NCBI GenBank assembly: GCA_036009045.1
Contig: DASYML010000170.1
Location: 1 to 19,455 of the forward strand
Direction of reading: 5' to 3'
Length of the DNA: 19,455 bases
From: DASYML01 sp036009045
GTDB lineage: Bacteria > Acidobacteriota > Blastocatellia > Pyrinomonadales > Pyrinomonadaceae
Shown here: piece by piece, positions 14,123-19,455 of the stretch
How positions within the stretch are numbered: position 1 is the stretch's first letter
Layout of the letters: each line of letters begins with the position of its first letter
The notes under the pieces: model-generated
The model's input: only the letters and a program-made list of their open reading frames with translations
What the model was told of the DNA's origin: nothing
The model's database searches: none
Program-made: the position numbers and the translations under genes

Positions 14123-14193
14123 AGTCCAAAGTCCAAGGTCCAAAGTCCAAAGTCAAGAAACAAAATTTTGTTTCTTGACTTTGGACTCTGACT
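14123..14193. repeat. Heptamer palindrome, GTCCAAA type, with 44-bp perfect core
   Basis: AGTCCAA-type heptamers (14123-14154) run into a perfect zero-spacer palindrome, 14144-14165 against 14166-14187 (22 + 22 bp), centred on CAAAATTTTG. The right side continues imperfectly to 14193. It shares its heptamer with the element at 9790-9879, 4.3 kb away. It lies 16 nt upstream of the deacetylase start codon. Confidence 0.92.
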
Positions 14194-14411
14194 TATCCTC
14201 TGTGGCTGAAATGCATACGCACCGTGTTACGGGTGCGGTGAAATATTCCGGCGTATGAATGTGTAGAGGGTAGATAAATAAAGGGAAAGATGGGTTTGCG
14301 ACCTGACTCTGTGGGCCGGGGCGTTGCGGAATAAGATTTGCAGCGTGGAAGTGGAAGCAAGATTTGAGACACTCTCCCTTTTAGGAATTCAAAATATTGA
14401 GAGCAGACTTC

Positions 14412-14420
14412 GGAGGAGGT
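14412..14420 (+). promoter_or_regulatory. Strong Shine-Dalgarno deciding the glycine-zipper start
   Basis: GGAGGAGGT lies six bases upstream of the ATG at 14427. It selects this start over the in-frame upstream codon at 14397, which would put ten polar residues before the signal peptide. Confidence 0.8.
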
Positions 14421-14426
14421 GTTCGG

Positions 14427-14831
14427 ATGAAAAGGTTAGTCTTATTTTTGATGTGCCTGGTGCTGTTGGCAGGCGTATGCGTTCCGCTGGCGTCGGCGCA
14501 GGACCGTCGTCGCTCGCGCTTCGGGCGTAAGTCTCGAACGGCTGCCATCATCGGCGGCGGCGCTGTGGCTGGCGCGCTGCTGGGCGGCAAGAAGGGCGCA
14601 GCGATAGGCGCTGGCGGCGGCACGCTCTACGCGATGAACAGGAAAGCCGCGCGCAGACATTTCAAGCCGGGGACGCGCAGGCTCGGCACGGTCGCGGGCG
14701 GTGGTCTGGCGGGCGCGGGTCTCGGTGCGGCCATCGGTCATGGTAAGGGCGCGGCCATCGGCGGCCTTGCAGGCGCAGCCGGTTCTTATATCTATACCAA
14801 GAAGAGCCGACATTATCGCCGTCCTTACTAA
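14427..14831 (+). CDS. Exported glycine-zipper protein
   Basis: 134 residues. The N-terminus MKRLVLFLMCLVLLAGVCVPLASAQ is a typical Sec signal peptide with likely cleavage after ASA. The mature part is basic (DRRRSRFGRKSR) with two glycine-zipper segments: AAIIGGGAVAGALLGGKKGA (39-58) with AAIGAGGGT after it, and VAGGGLAGAGLGAAIGHGKG (90-109) with AAIGGLAGAAG. It ends in a basic, Tyr-rich tail (KKSRHYRRPY). Glycine-zipper proteins of this kind insert in or associate with membranes, usually the outer membrane; precise role unknown. Monocistronic-looking, with a hairpin 24 nt after the stop codon. Confidence 0.85.
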   Translation: MKRLVLFLMCLVLLAGVCVPLASAQDRRRSRFGRKSRTAAIIGGGAVAGALLGGKKGAAIGAGGGTLYAMNRKAARRHFKPGTRRLGTVAGGGLAGAGLGAAIGHGKGAAIGGLAGAAGSYIYTKKSRHYRRPY

Positions 14832-14854
14832 GACAGGTCCGGGAATTTACGGCG

Positions 14855-14885
14855 GAGGGCGACCTGCATCATTCTGGTCGCCCTC
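14855..14885 (+). terminator. Hairpin after the glycine-zipper gene
   Basis: GAGGGCGACC (14855-14864) and GGTCGCCCTC (14876-14885) form a perfect 10-bp GC-rich stem with an 11-nt loop. It begins 24 nt downstream of the stop codon. No U-run follows, so it may stabilise the 3' end or act as a weak terminator. Confidence 0.5.
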
Positions 14886-14987
14886 ATCTGCCGTTGACCG
14901 CCATAGATTGAAATAAATTGAAAGCCGGACTCGAAAAAAACCTCGCGCAGATTCGATTAAATTTCAGAATGGAGCAGAAGAAAATTT

Positions 14988-15638
14988 ATGTCTTATGATG
15001 AAGAGCAACAACGTAAAAGCCGCGTCGTGGTCCAGACACCGACCTCTCGCCGCGAGGTAGTGAGGACGGAGACTGAGCACTACCCGGAGCGCAGTGGCGG
15101 AGTCTCGACAGGCGTCGTGGCGACGGTTGCCATCGCCGCCATCGCGCTGACGGCCATCATCGTTTACTTTCTCATGAACAGTAACAATGCGGCCAACGAC
15201 AACACGAACGTGCGCGTCACGACCGCACAGCCCACTCCTGTCCAGCAGCAACAACCCGTCATCATTCAGCAACCTGCGCCGCAGCAGCAGCAACCTCCCG
15301 TCGTCATTCAGCAACCCGCCGCTGCGCCGCCCCAAACCATCGTCGTCCCCGGACCCGGCACGTCAACTTCCACGAGCACGACCACGACCGGCGCAACCGC
15401 GCCCAGACCCAACGTCCCGGACGATCTGGCGATTCAAACTAACATAGACGATAAGCTCTCCAAAGACCGGACGTTTTCCACGCTCGGCATTACGGCCACG
15501 GTCGTCAACGGTAAAGTAACGTTGAGCGGGACGGTGGAGACGCCGGAGTTGAAGCGGCAGGCGGAAAGCCTCGTGCGGAATGTTAAGGGCGTGCAAAGGG
15601 TTGATAATCAGATAACCGTTTCCGGCGGCACGGAATAA
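14988..15638 (+). CDS. Membrane-anchored BON-domain protein with Gln/Pro linker
   Basis: 216 residues. A charged cytoplasmic N-terminus (1-38) precedes a single membrane helix (41-63, GVVATVAIAAIALTAIIVYF). A low-complexity stalk rich in Gln, Pro and Thr follows (80-140; PVQQQQPVIIQQPAPQQQQP, then a Ser/Thr run). Residues 145-213 form a BON domain: DLAIQTNIDDKLSKD, VVNGKVTLSGTVETPELKR, VRNVKGVQRVDNQITV. BON domains (as in OsmY/BON-lipoproteins) bind membranes or phospholipids; orientation N-in/C-out is inferred from the charged N-terminus. ATG at 14988 has GGAG at 14971-14974. Possible function: envelope-stress or surface protein. Confidence 0.9.
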   Translation: MSYDEEQQRKSRVVVQTPTSRREVVRTETEHYPERSGGVSTGVVATVAIAAIALTAIIVYFLMNSNNAANDNTNVRVTTAQPTPVQQQQPVIIQQPAPQQQQPPVVIQQPAAAPPQTIVVPGPGTSTSTSTTTTGATAPRPNVPDDLAIQTNIDDKLSKDRTFSTLGITATVVNGKVTLSGTVETPELKRQAESLVRNVKGVQRVDNQITVSGGTE

Positions 15639-15977
15639 TTCTCAAGCGCACACGCGCCTTGAGCGCACGCATGTCTTGATTAATCGCACTCCCGTAAGGG
15701 AGAGGGCGACGCTACAAAAAAAAAGCGCGGCGAACCTGTCTGGGCAGGCTCGCCGCGCTTTCGTTCGCCGTTCAATGGAGGCGGATTTGTTTTGACGGGA
15801 GAAACCCGCGCTCCCTCTCCGGCGATAATTGGACCATTGATGCGGACTCAGGATGATGGAAGTGGAAAGTAAAAAACATTACCTGTCTGACATTCGGGCA
15901 GCCGCACGATAAAAAAAAGCGCATCCCAATTGACCATCCTTCATTCGTCAAGCAAAACTATAGCTGGCATATTCCTC
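15639..15977. other. Non-coding region between convergent genes
   Basis: This 339-bp gap contains a small CTCCC-GTAA-GGGAG tetraloop hairpin (15689-15702) and the strong terminator at 15722-15761. The rest (15762-15977) shows no ORF with coding character and no clear repeat. Confidence 0.5.
15722..15761. terminator. Strong bidirectional-shaped intrinsic terminator
   Basis: 15722-15738 pairs with 15745-15761 at 16 of 17 positions (AAAGCGCGGCGA... with ...TCGCCGCGCTTT), loop of six. A nine-A run (15716-15724) precedes it on the plus strand, so the minus-strand transcript ends in a long U-run, a textbook intrinsic terminator for the AbrB-like gene. On the plus strand the U-tract is short (TTTCGTT), so it is weaker for the BON gene. 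Confidence 0.85.
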
Positions 15978-16253
15978 TCAGCGTCTCTTGCCGAGCAAAT
16001 CTTTTCTGGGTCTTCCCCTCTTGCCTCCCGTGCCATTATTACTGGACCTTTTGGCCGGGCCACGGGAAATTCTGGACCTCCCTCTAGTCCGCGAGAGGCT
16101 CACCGTCACGTTGCCGGAATCATCCATCCGAAAGATCATGTAGTCGCCCGGACGCGCCCCCATCTCTCTGACGAGCGGAGAGGGAATCTTGCCCCGGACA
16201 GTTCCACTGTCGTCTTGAATCCTAGCCGTATACTCGCCCTTTTCTCTAGCCAT
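15978..16253 (-). CDS. Small AbrB/SpoVT-like protein with AT-hook tail
   Basis: 91 residues. The N-terminal half (GTVRGKIPSPLVREMGARPGD, then YMIFRMDDSGNVTVSLSRT) resembles the swapped-hairpin AbrB/MazE DNA-binding fold: beta strand, IP-like turn, helix, loop with PGD, strand. The C-terminal half is basic and low complexity and ends with KRGRPRK (78-84), an AT-hook-type motif for minor-groove binding, then DLLGKRR. The two together suggest a chromosomal-DNA-binding or regulatory protein. The start at 16253 is supported by a strong AAAGGAG (complement of 16261-16267). No antitoxin partner (toxin gene) is adjacent. It ends at the strong terminator at 15722-15761 and looks monocistronic. Confidence 0.85.
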   Translation of the reverse strand: MAREKGEYTARIQDDSGTVRGKIPSPLVREMGARPGDYMIFRMDDSGNVTVSLSRTRGRSRISRGPAKRSSNNGTGGKRGRPRKDLLGKRR

Positions 16254-16678
16254 TCTCTATCTCCTTTAGAAGTAATGTTGGTGGAAAATCTAGTAGCGAC
16301 CTGAGAACCTGGCTCTACTGGGCAGTCGCCCCAGAACCCCCTTTTTCCGTACAAAAATTCCTGGGCCAATTCCGCGAACGGAAGAGACACCCCGCCCGCG
16401 TCGCGACGACCGCAACGGGCAGTAATCACGGCACGGGTTTGCCCGAAGGCTCTGAGCGGAAACAAGCAACGCGGCACTTACCACCGACGTGCCGCATCCG
16501 AAGCCCTTCGAGATGTCTTCAACGCATCAACGCGAACGAAGCTTCATCCGCTTTAATTGTGAGTCGAGATTGAAAGTCAACTGATGAGAAAAAGTGTAAG
16601 TCTGATCTACGCTGACAGGTTTTCTTCGACGCAGATTTATCGAAGCCTGGGCCACAGGATTTCAACAACCTTTCGATT
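16254..16678. other. Non-coding region upstream of the AbrB-like gene
   Basis: This 425-bp gap has no ORF I would call coding. It contains short GC hairpins: GGGC-AGTC-GCCC (16320-16331) and GCGGCAC (16471-16477) with GTGCCGC (16489-16495, 7-bp stem, 11-nt loop). The promoter of the AbrB-like gene is expected here; a small RNA cannot be excluded but there is no direct evidence. Confidence 0.45.
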
Positions 16679-16822
16679 TCAATAACCTTCCGTGTGTTCT
16701 CGCAACCATTCGTCCATCTCTTCTTCGGTCGGCTCGCGCTTCAGTTCTTCACGCAAGCGCTCGCGCACGTACTCTTGCTCGTCGCGCGCCGCATCGTTTA
16801 AACCGGCATCACTGTCATTCAT
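16679..16822 (-). CDS. Small acidic protein of unknown function
   Basis: 47 residues from the ATG at 16822 (MNDSDAGLNDAARDEQEY). It is Glu- and Arg-rich and predicted helical: EYVRERLREELKREPTEEEM, ending in a Trp- and Tyr-containing tail (DEWLREHTEGY). The frame extends upstream to 16864; I prefer 16822 because AGGATGG lies just before it and the upstream residues look unrelated. Function unknown. It is 66 nt downstream of the 150-residue protein gene and may be co-transcribed. Confidence 0.6.
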   Translation of the reverse strand: MNDSDAGLNDAARDEQEYVRERLREELKREPTEEEMDEWLREHTEGY

Positions 16823-16888
16823 GCGAAACCATCCTGCCCGCGCCCTTGAAGCGGTAGTCATCAACCTCGACTGGGCGGCGAAAAGTTG

Positions 16889-17341
16889 TCACCCGGCAGC
16901 GCCCGCCGGTGCGTCAATATTTATCTCGCGCGTCATGAGCGAGGTCTCTATAAAGAGGCTCGCCCCTTCGCACTTGACGGCTATCCTGCGTTGCTCATCG
17001 TGCGCGTAAAAATCAACTTCGGTTATCAAGCAATCGGCGGGCGCGTTCTTCATGCTTGAGAGCAGCGGGGCATCTACAGGTCCATCCGAGTGCAAACGTT
17101 GCGCGTCGTCCAGCAGTCCGGCCTTCGCCTCATCATCAATCAACAACTCAGCGATTGCCAGCGATTGAGGGACCAACCCCATCTCGCCGTCGAGCAGAAT
17201 GGTCCAGATAAAGCCTATGTCCAGCAAGAGGTGCGCGGCCTCTTCAAAGACGAAATAGCCCAGCACGGTAGCGCCTAAGACGTGCGCGATGACGTGGTCC
17301 TGATGCGTGCTCGTTTCCTGCTCTAACCACTCAGTCATCAT
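16889..17341 (-). CDS. Conserved-looking protein of unknown function
   Basis: 150 residues without signal peptide. It starts MMTEWLEQETSTHQDHVIAH and has a moderately hydrophobic central stretch (VLGATVLGYFVFEEAAHLLL, DIGFIWTILLDGEM) that is too interrupted for sure membrane helices. A second half of alternating strands follows (DCLITEVDFYAHDEQRRIAV, ASLFIETSLMTREINI). Base composition and codon usage look like the neighbours. I do not recognise a family. Two tandem ATGs (17341, 17338) begin the frame, with GTGAAGAT before them. Confidence 0.65.
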   Translation of the reverse strand: MMTEWLEQETSTHQDHVIAHVLGATVLGYFVFEEAAHLLLDIGFIWTILLDGEMGLVPQSLAIAELLIDDEAKAGLLDDAQRLHSDGPVDAPLLSSMKNAPADCLITEVDFYAHDEQRRIAVKCEGASLFIETSLMTREINIDAPAGAAG

Positions 17342-17753
17342 ATCTTCACCGCGACGTTGAGGGATGACAGACGCGCGCCGCTTCCCTTTTATGACACGGC
17401 AATCCCCTGGACGTGCGTTGATGGCTGGTCCTGGCTGGCAATCATCAACCGCCCGTGCTCGTCGGGAAATTTTGAAGCATATTTAGTTGTCAAGGGAGGA
17501 GCACAAGAGATTCCAGACAAAGGGGAAGGCTGTAACCGAAATGACGCCTGCTCGCTCTTGATAAGGGGAAAATATTGTCTGCCAAACTTGCTATCGCATA
17601 TTACACAGGTGGACCAGTACGCGCAACATAAATTTTATGGGCCAATAATATTGTCAAGATGAAGTCGAACTTCAACCGCAGGCGTAACCGCAGGCCCGGC
17701 CCGTGAAGTAAAGAGGGACAAGCTAACGATGCAAAGTTTCTTTCATCGTGCCT
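17342..17753. other. Non-coding region, less GC-rich
   Basis: This 412-bp gap has a more AT-rich middle (about 17465-17665) than its surroundings, with AATATTGTC and TTGTCAAG words repeated (near 17487, 17570, 17648). I see no coding signal and no mobile-element ends. A promoter for the gene starting at 17341 is expected near its right edge. An imperfect direct repeat AACCGCAGGC occurs twice at about 17673-17694. Confidence 0.4.
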
Positions 17754-17776
17754 TCATCGTGCCTTCATCGTGCCTT
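17744..17776. repeat. 11-bp tandem repeat (3 copies) across the MFS stop codon
   Basis: CATCGTGCCTT occurs three times in tandem (17744-17754, 17755-17765, 17766-17776). On the minus strand it encodes the last codons of the MFS protein and its TGA stop (17754-17756). Eleven is not a multiple of three, so each copy is read in a different frame and copy-number change would alter the C-terminus. Confidence 0.9.
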
Positions 17777-19040
17777 CGTAGCTCCGCAGCCTGCGCGCCA
17801 TCAACGCCGCGACCAGGACCGCGACGAGGCAGCCCACGCCGCCCGTCACGACCGAGAGCGATGCGCCGAGCACGGAGGCCAGCGCGCCCGCTTCCATCTC
17901 GCCGAGTTGTGGTCCACCCATAAAGAAAATCATGTTGATGGAAGTCATGCGACCGCGCAGGTAGTCAGGCGTGGAGAGTTGGCGAATCGTCTGCCGCAGG
18001 ACGGTGCTGACGGTATCCGACGCGCCGATCATGGCGAGCATGATGAGTGAGAGCCAGAAAACTTTTGAGAGACCGAAGGCGATGGTCGCAAGGCCGTAGA
18101 CGCCGATTGCAGCCAGCAGGATAAAGCCCTGCTTGCGCGGCGTGCCGAGCCGGGCCATGCTGAACCCTGCGATGACAGACCCCATCGCGGGGGCCGCCGC
18201 CAACAGGCCCAGCCCCCTCGCCCCGACGTGTAGAATCTCCGCCGCGAAGATAGGCAGCAACGCCGTCGCCGAAGCGAAGAAGGTGGCGATGAAATCGAGC
18301 GTCATCGTCTGCACGATGATCGGCGTGTGGCGGACGAACCCCAGCCCCTCTTTGAGCGCGGCGAAGCTGACGCGCGCGGCCCCACTCTCTGTTGAGATGA
18401 CGCGCCCGCTCGCTCGAATCAAGAGCATCGCCGTGATGACCGCGATGAAGGAGACAGCGTTGGCCGCGTAGACGGGCGCTGGTCCATAAATGCTGAGCAC
18501 TAATCCCGCGAGCGCTGGTCCAACCACGGTCGCAAAGTTAAAAGAGATGAGGCCGAGGCTGACGGCGCTCGTGAAATCCTCCGCCGGGACGAGCATCGGC
18601 AGCAAGGCTTGGCGCGCCGGATTCTCAAACGCCGTCGCCGCCGCACTCAGCGCCGTCAATAAATAGATGGGCCATACGCTCCGCAACCCGTAAGCCGTCA
18701 CGGCTGAGAGCAGCCCCGCGCTCGACAGCAGCACCAACTGCGTGACGATAATCAGTCGCTTGCGATCAAACACGTCGGCCACGACCCCGCCCACCAGCGA
18801 GCACAGGATAATCGGGACGACGCGCACGAGTCCGACCGCGCCGAGCGCCAGAGATGATTTTGTCAACAGGTAGATGTGCCAGTTAATCGCCACCGTCTGC
18901 ATCTGCGAACCGGCGACGGAGACGAATTGTCCCGCCCACACGAGACGAAAATCCCTGTGACGCAAAGCCGGAAAAGATGTGCGACGGCCATGAGAGACAT
19001 TCTCTGAAGGCGCTGGCGGAGCGGGTTTCGGAGCAGACAT
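17754..19040 (-). CDS. MFS transporter, DHA3 / MFS_3-type
   Basis: 428 residues with 10-12 membrane helices. The N-terminus FPALRHRDFRLVWAGQFVSVAGSQMQ and the loop GGVVADVFDRKRLIIV are typical of MFS_3 exporters. Other family-typical segments are AFENPARQALLPMLVPAEDF in helices 4-5 and RQTIRQLSTPDYLRGRMTS in the second half. It belongs to the same broad group as the MFS protein at 9928-11289 but is clearly not a recent duplicate. Substrate unknown. The ATG at 19040 is chosen over a TTG at 19043; upstream sequence is AT-rich without a strong Shine-Dalgarno. The last residues (EGTMKAR) and stop are written by an 11-bp tandem repeat. Confidence 0.92.
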   Translation of the reverse strand: MSAPKPAPPAPSENVSHGRRTSFPALRHRDFRLVWAGQFVSVAGSQMQTVAINWHIYLLTKSSLALGAVGLVRVVPIILCSLVGGVVADVFDRKRLIIVTQLVLLSSAGLLSAVTAYGLRSVWPIYLLTALSAAATAFENPARQALLPMLVPAEDFTSAVSLGLISFNFATVVGPALAGLVLSIYGPAPVYAANAVSFIAVITAMLLIRASGRVISTESGAARVSFAALKEGLGFVRHTPIIVQTMTLDFIATFFASATALLPIFAAEILHVGARGLGLLAAAPAMGSVIAGFSMARLGTPRKQGFILLAAIGVYGLATIAFGLSKVFWLSLIMLAMIGASDTVSTVLRQTIRQLSTPDYLRGRMTSINMIFFMGGPQLGEMEAGALASVLGASLSVVTGGVGCLVAVLVAALMARRLRSYEGTMKAR

Positions 19041-19077
19041 CAAGAATAAATTACAGCTTTATACTGCCTAACTCAAC

Positions 19078-19200
19078 AAGAGCAAGTCGGAAGTAGGGAG
19101 CATGAAGGATGAAAGCATGACTATTCATAAGGACTGTCCATCTTGAATAGTCACACTCTGATCCTTCCGCCTTCCGCCTTCATCCTACATCCTTGCTCTT
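19078..19200. repeat. Heptamer inverted repeat, CTTCCGC type
   Basis: AAGAGCAAG (19078-19086) pairs with CTTGCTCTT (19192-19200), GAAGGAT (19104-19110) with ATCCTTC (19161-19167), and TGACTATTCA (19118-19127) with TGAATAGTCA (19144-19153), giving a long interrupted hairpin. The right arm reads CTTCCGC, CTTCCGC, CTTCATC, CTACATC, CTT on a 7-bp frame. The TGA stop of the small membrane-protein gene (19180-19182) lies in the right arm. Confidence 0.75.
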
Positions 19201-19425
19201 CACGCCATTGGAGTGGCCGGAACGCCACCACGCGGCAAATGCGAGGCCCGCGCTCAAAGCTATGGCGGTGGTCAGCAACGGATGCAGCGATGCCTTCGTG
19301 TAGAGGCTAGACTCCGCGACGTGTCCATCGTGGCCGCCGCGCTCTTCGAGATTACCGAAGGCGTTGTAGAGATTATTGGCTTCGCGCGGGCGCGGCGGTT
19401 GGTCGCTCTTCTGCTGCTCAATCAT
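19180..19425 (-). CDS. Small single-pass membrane protein
   Basis: 81 residues from the ATG at 19425. A polar N-terminus (MIEQQKSDQPPRPREANNLY, then Gly/His-rich ERGGHDGHV) precedes one membrane helix (about 50-67, LLTTAIALSAGLAFAAWW) and a short basic tail. The frame extends to an ATG at 19437. GGAG (complement of 19432-19435) with a six-base gap points to 19425. Function unknown. The C-terminal KDVG and the TGA stop fall in a CTTCCGC-type heptamer repeat. Confidence 0.7.
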   Translation of the reverse strand: MIEQQKSDQPPRPREANNLYNAFGNLEERGGHDGHVAESSLYTKASLHPLLTTAIALSAGLAFAAWWRSGHSNGVKSKDVG

Positions 19426-19455
19426 GGTCAACTCCATGACTTTATCCGTGAGCCT

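Larger units (their letters stand above)
14108..14426. other. Divergent non-coding region with palindromes
   Basis: This 319-bp gap lies between the deacetylase gene (minus) and the glycine-zipper gene (plus). It holds the GTCCAAA heptamer palindrome (14123-14193) and a cluster of alternative hairpins. CATACGC (14214-14220) pairs with GCGTATG (14251-14257), and CGCACC (14218-14223) can instead pair with GGTGCG (14232-14237). No ORF with coding character was seen; promoters for both genes are expected here. Confidence 0.5.

Noticed and set aside
9790..14193. CRISPR-like reading of the GTCCAAA repeats
   Set aside because: Units are 7 bp, contiguous, without unique spacers and arranged as inverted arms; no cas genes nearby.
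15978..16253. AbrB-like protein as the antitoxin of a toxin-antitoxin pair
   Set aside because: No small toxin-like frame lies next to it on the same strand; the flanking gaps are non-coding.
16136..16477. 113-residue minus-strand frame upstream of and overlapping the AbrB-like gene
   Set aside because: It overlaps a well-supported gene with a strong ribosome binding site in another frame and has no recognisable features.
17357..17662. 101-residue plus-strand frame in the gap before the second MFS gene
   Set aside because: It needs a TTG start without a ribosome site, has no recognisable motif and its composition is not like the neighbours; it could be a decayed gene but I cannot support that.

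Overview
The window is a GC-rich (roughly 58-60% by eye) bacterial chromosomal segment with about 15 protein-coding genes, no recognisable RNA gene, no CRISPR array and no transposase. The gene mix is a multi-domain sensor kinase, a DUF4388/J-domain protein, an HD-GYP protein, a HAMP-SpoIIE phosphatase, a class II type histone deacetylase homologue, a BON protein and two DHA3-type MFS exporters. With loose gene spacing and mostly weak Shine-Dalgarno sequences, this best fits an Acidobacteriota-like soil bacterium, perhaps Blastocatellia. That assignment is inference; no phylogenetic marker is present.

Layout: (a) about 200-4000, minus strand: histidine kinase, GNAT acetyltransferase, M20-family peptidase homologue. 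(b) about 4226-7216, plus strand: a likely operon of DUF4388-J-domain protein, HD-GYP protein and an unknown protein resembling a D12 adenine methyltransferase without its catalytic motif. (c) about 7455-14107, minus strand: SpoIIE phosphatase, MFS transporter, PaaG-like enoyl-CoA hydratase/isomerase, small CxxC zinc-ribbon protein, HDAC-like deacetylase. (d) about 14427-15638, plus strand: two exported or membrane proteins (glycine-zipper, TM-BON). (e) about 15978-19425, minus strand: small AbrB-like protein with an AT-hook tail, two small unknown proteins, a second MFS transporter and a small single-pass membrane protein.

The most striking feature is not a gene. At least ten intergenic sites carry inverted repeats whose arms are short tandem arrays with a 7-bp period (GTCCAAA, GAGTCGA, CCCTATC, TGATGAG, CTCCTGG and CTTCCGC types). 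Heptamer identity differs between sites, but the two arms at one site match each other closely. Most sit within 0-15 nt of a stop codon, and in five cases the stop codon lies inside or at the edge of the repeat, so the repeat writes the end of the protein. One has been absorbed as a 70-residue Ser/Asp-rich tail of the HD-GYP protein. Two G-rich versions have quadruplex-type G-runs on both strands. They look like an abundant family of hairpin elements working as 3'-end or terminator structures, or as self-propagating palindromes.

Three proteins (M20 peptidase, D12-like protein, histidine kinase) lack or alter residues normally essential for their family's activity.
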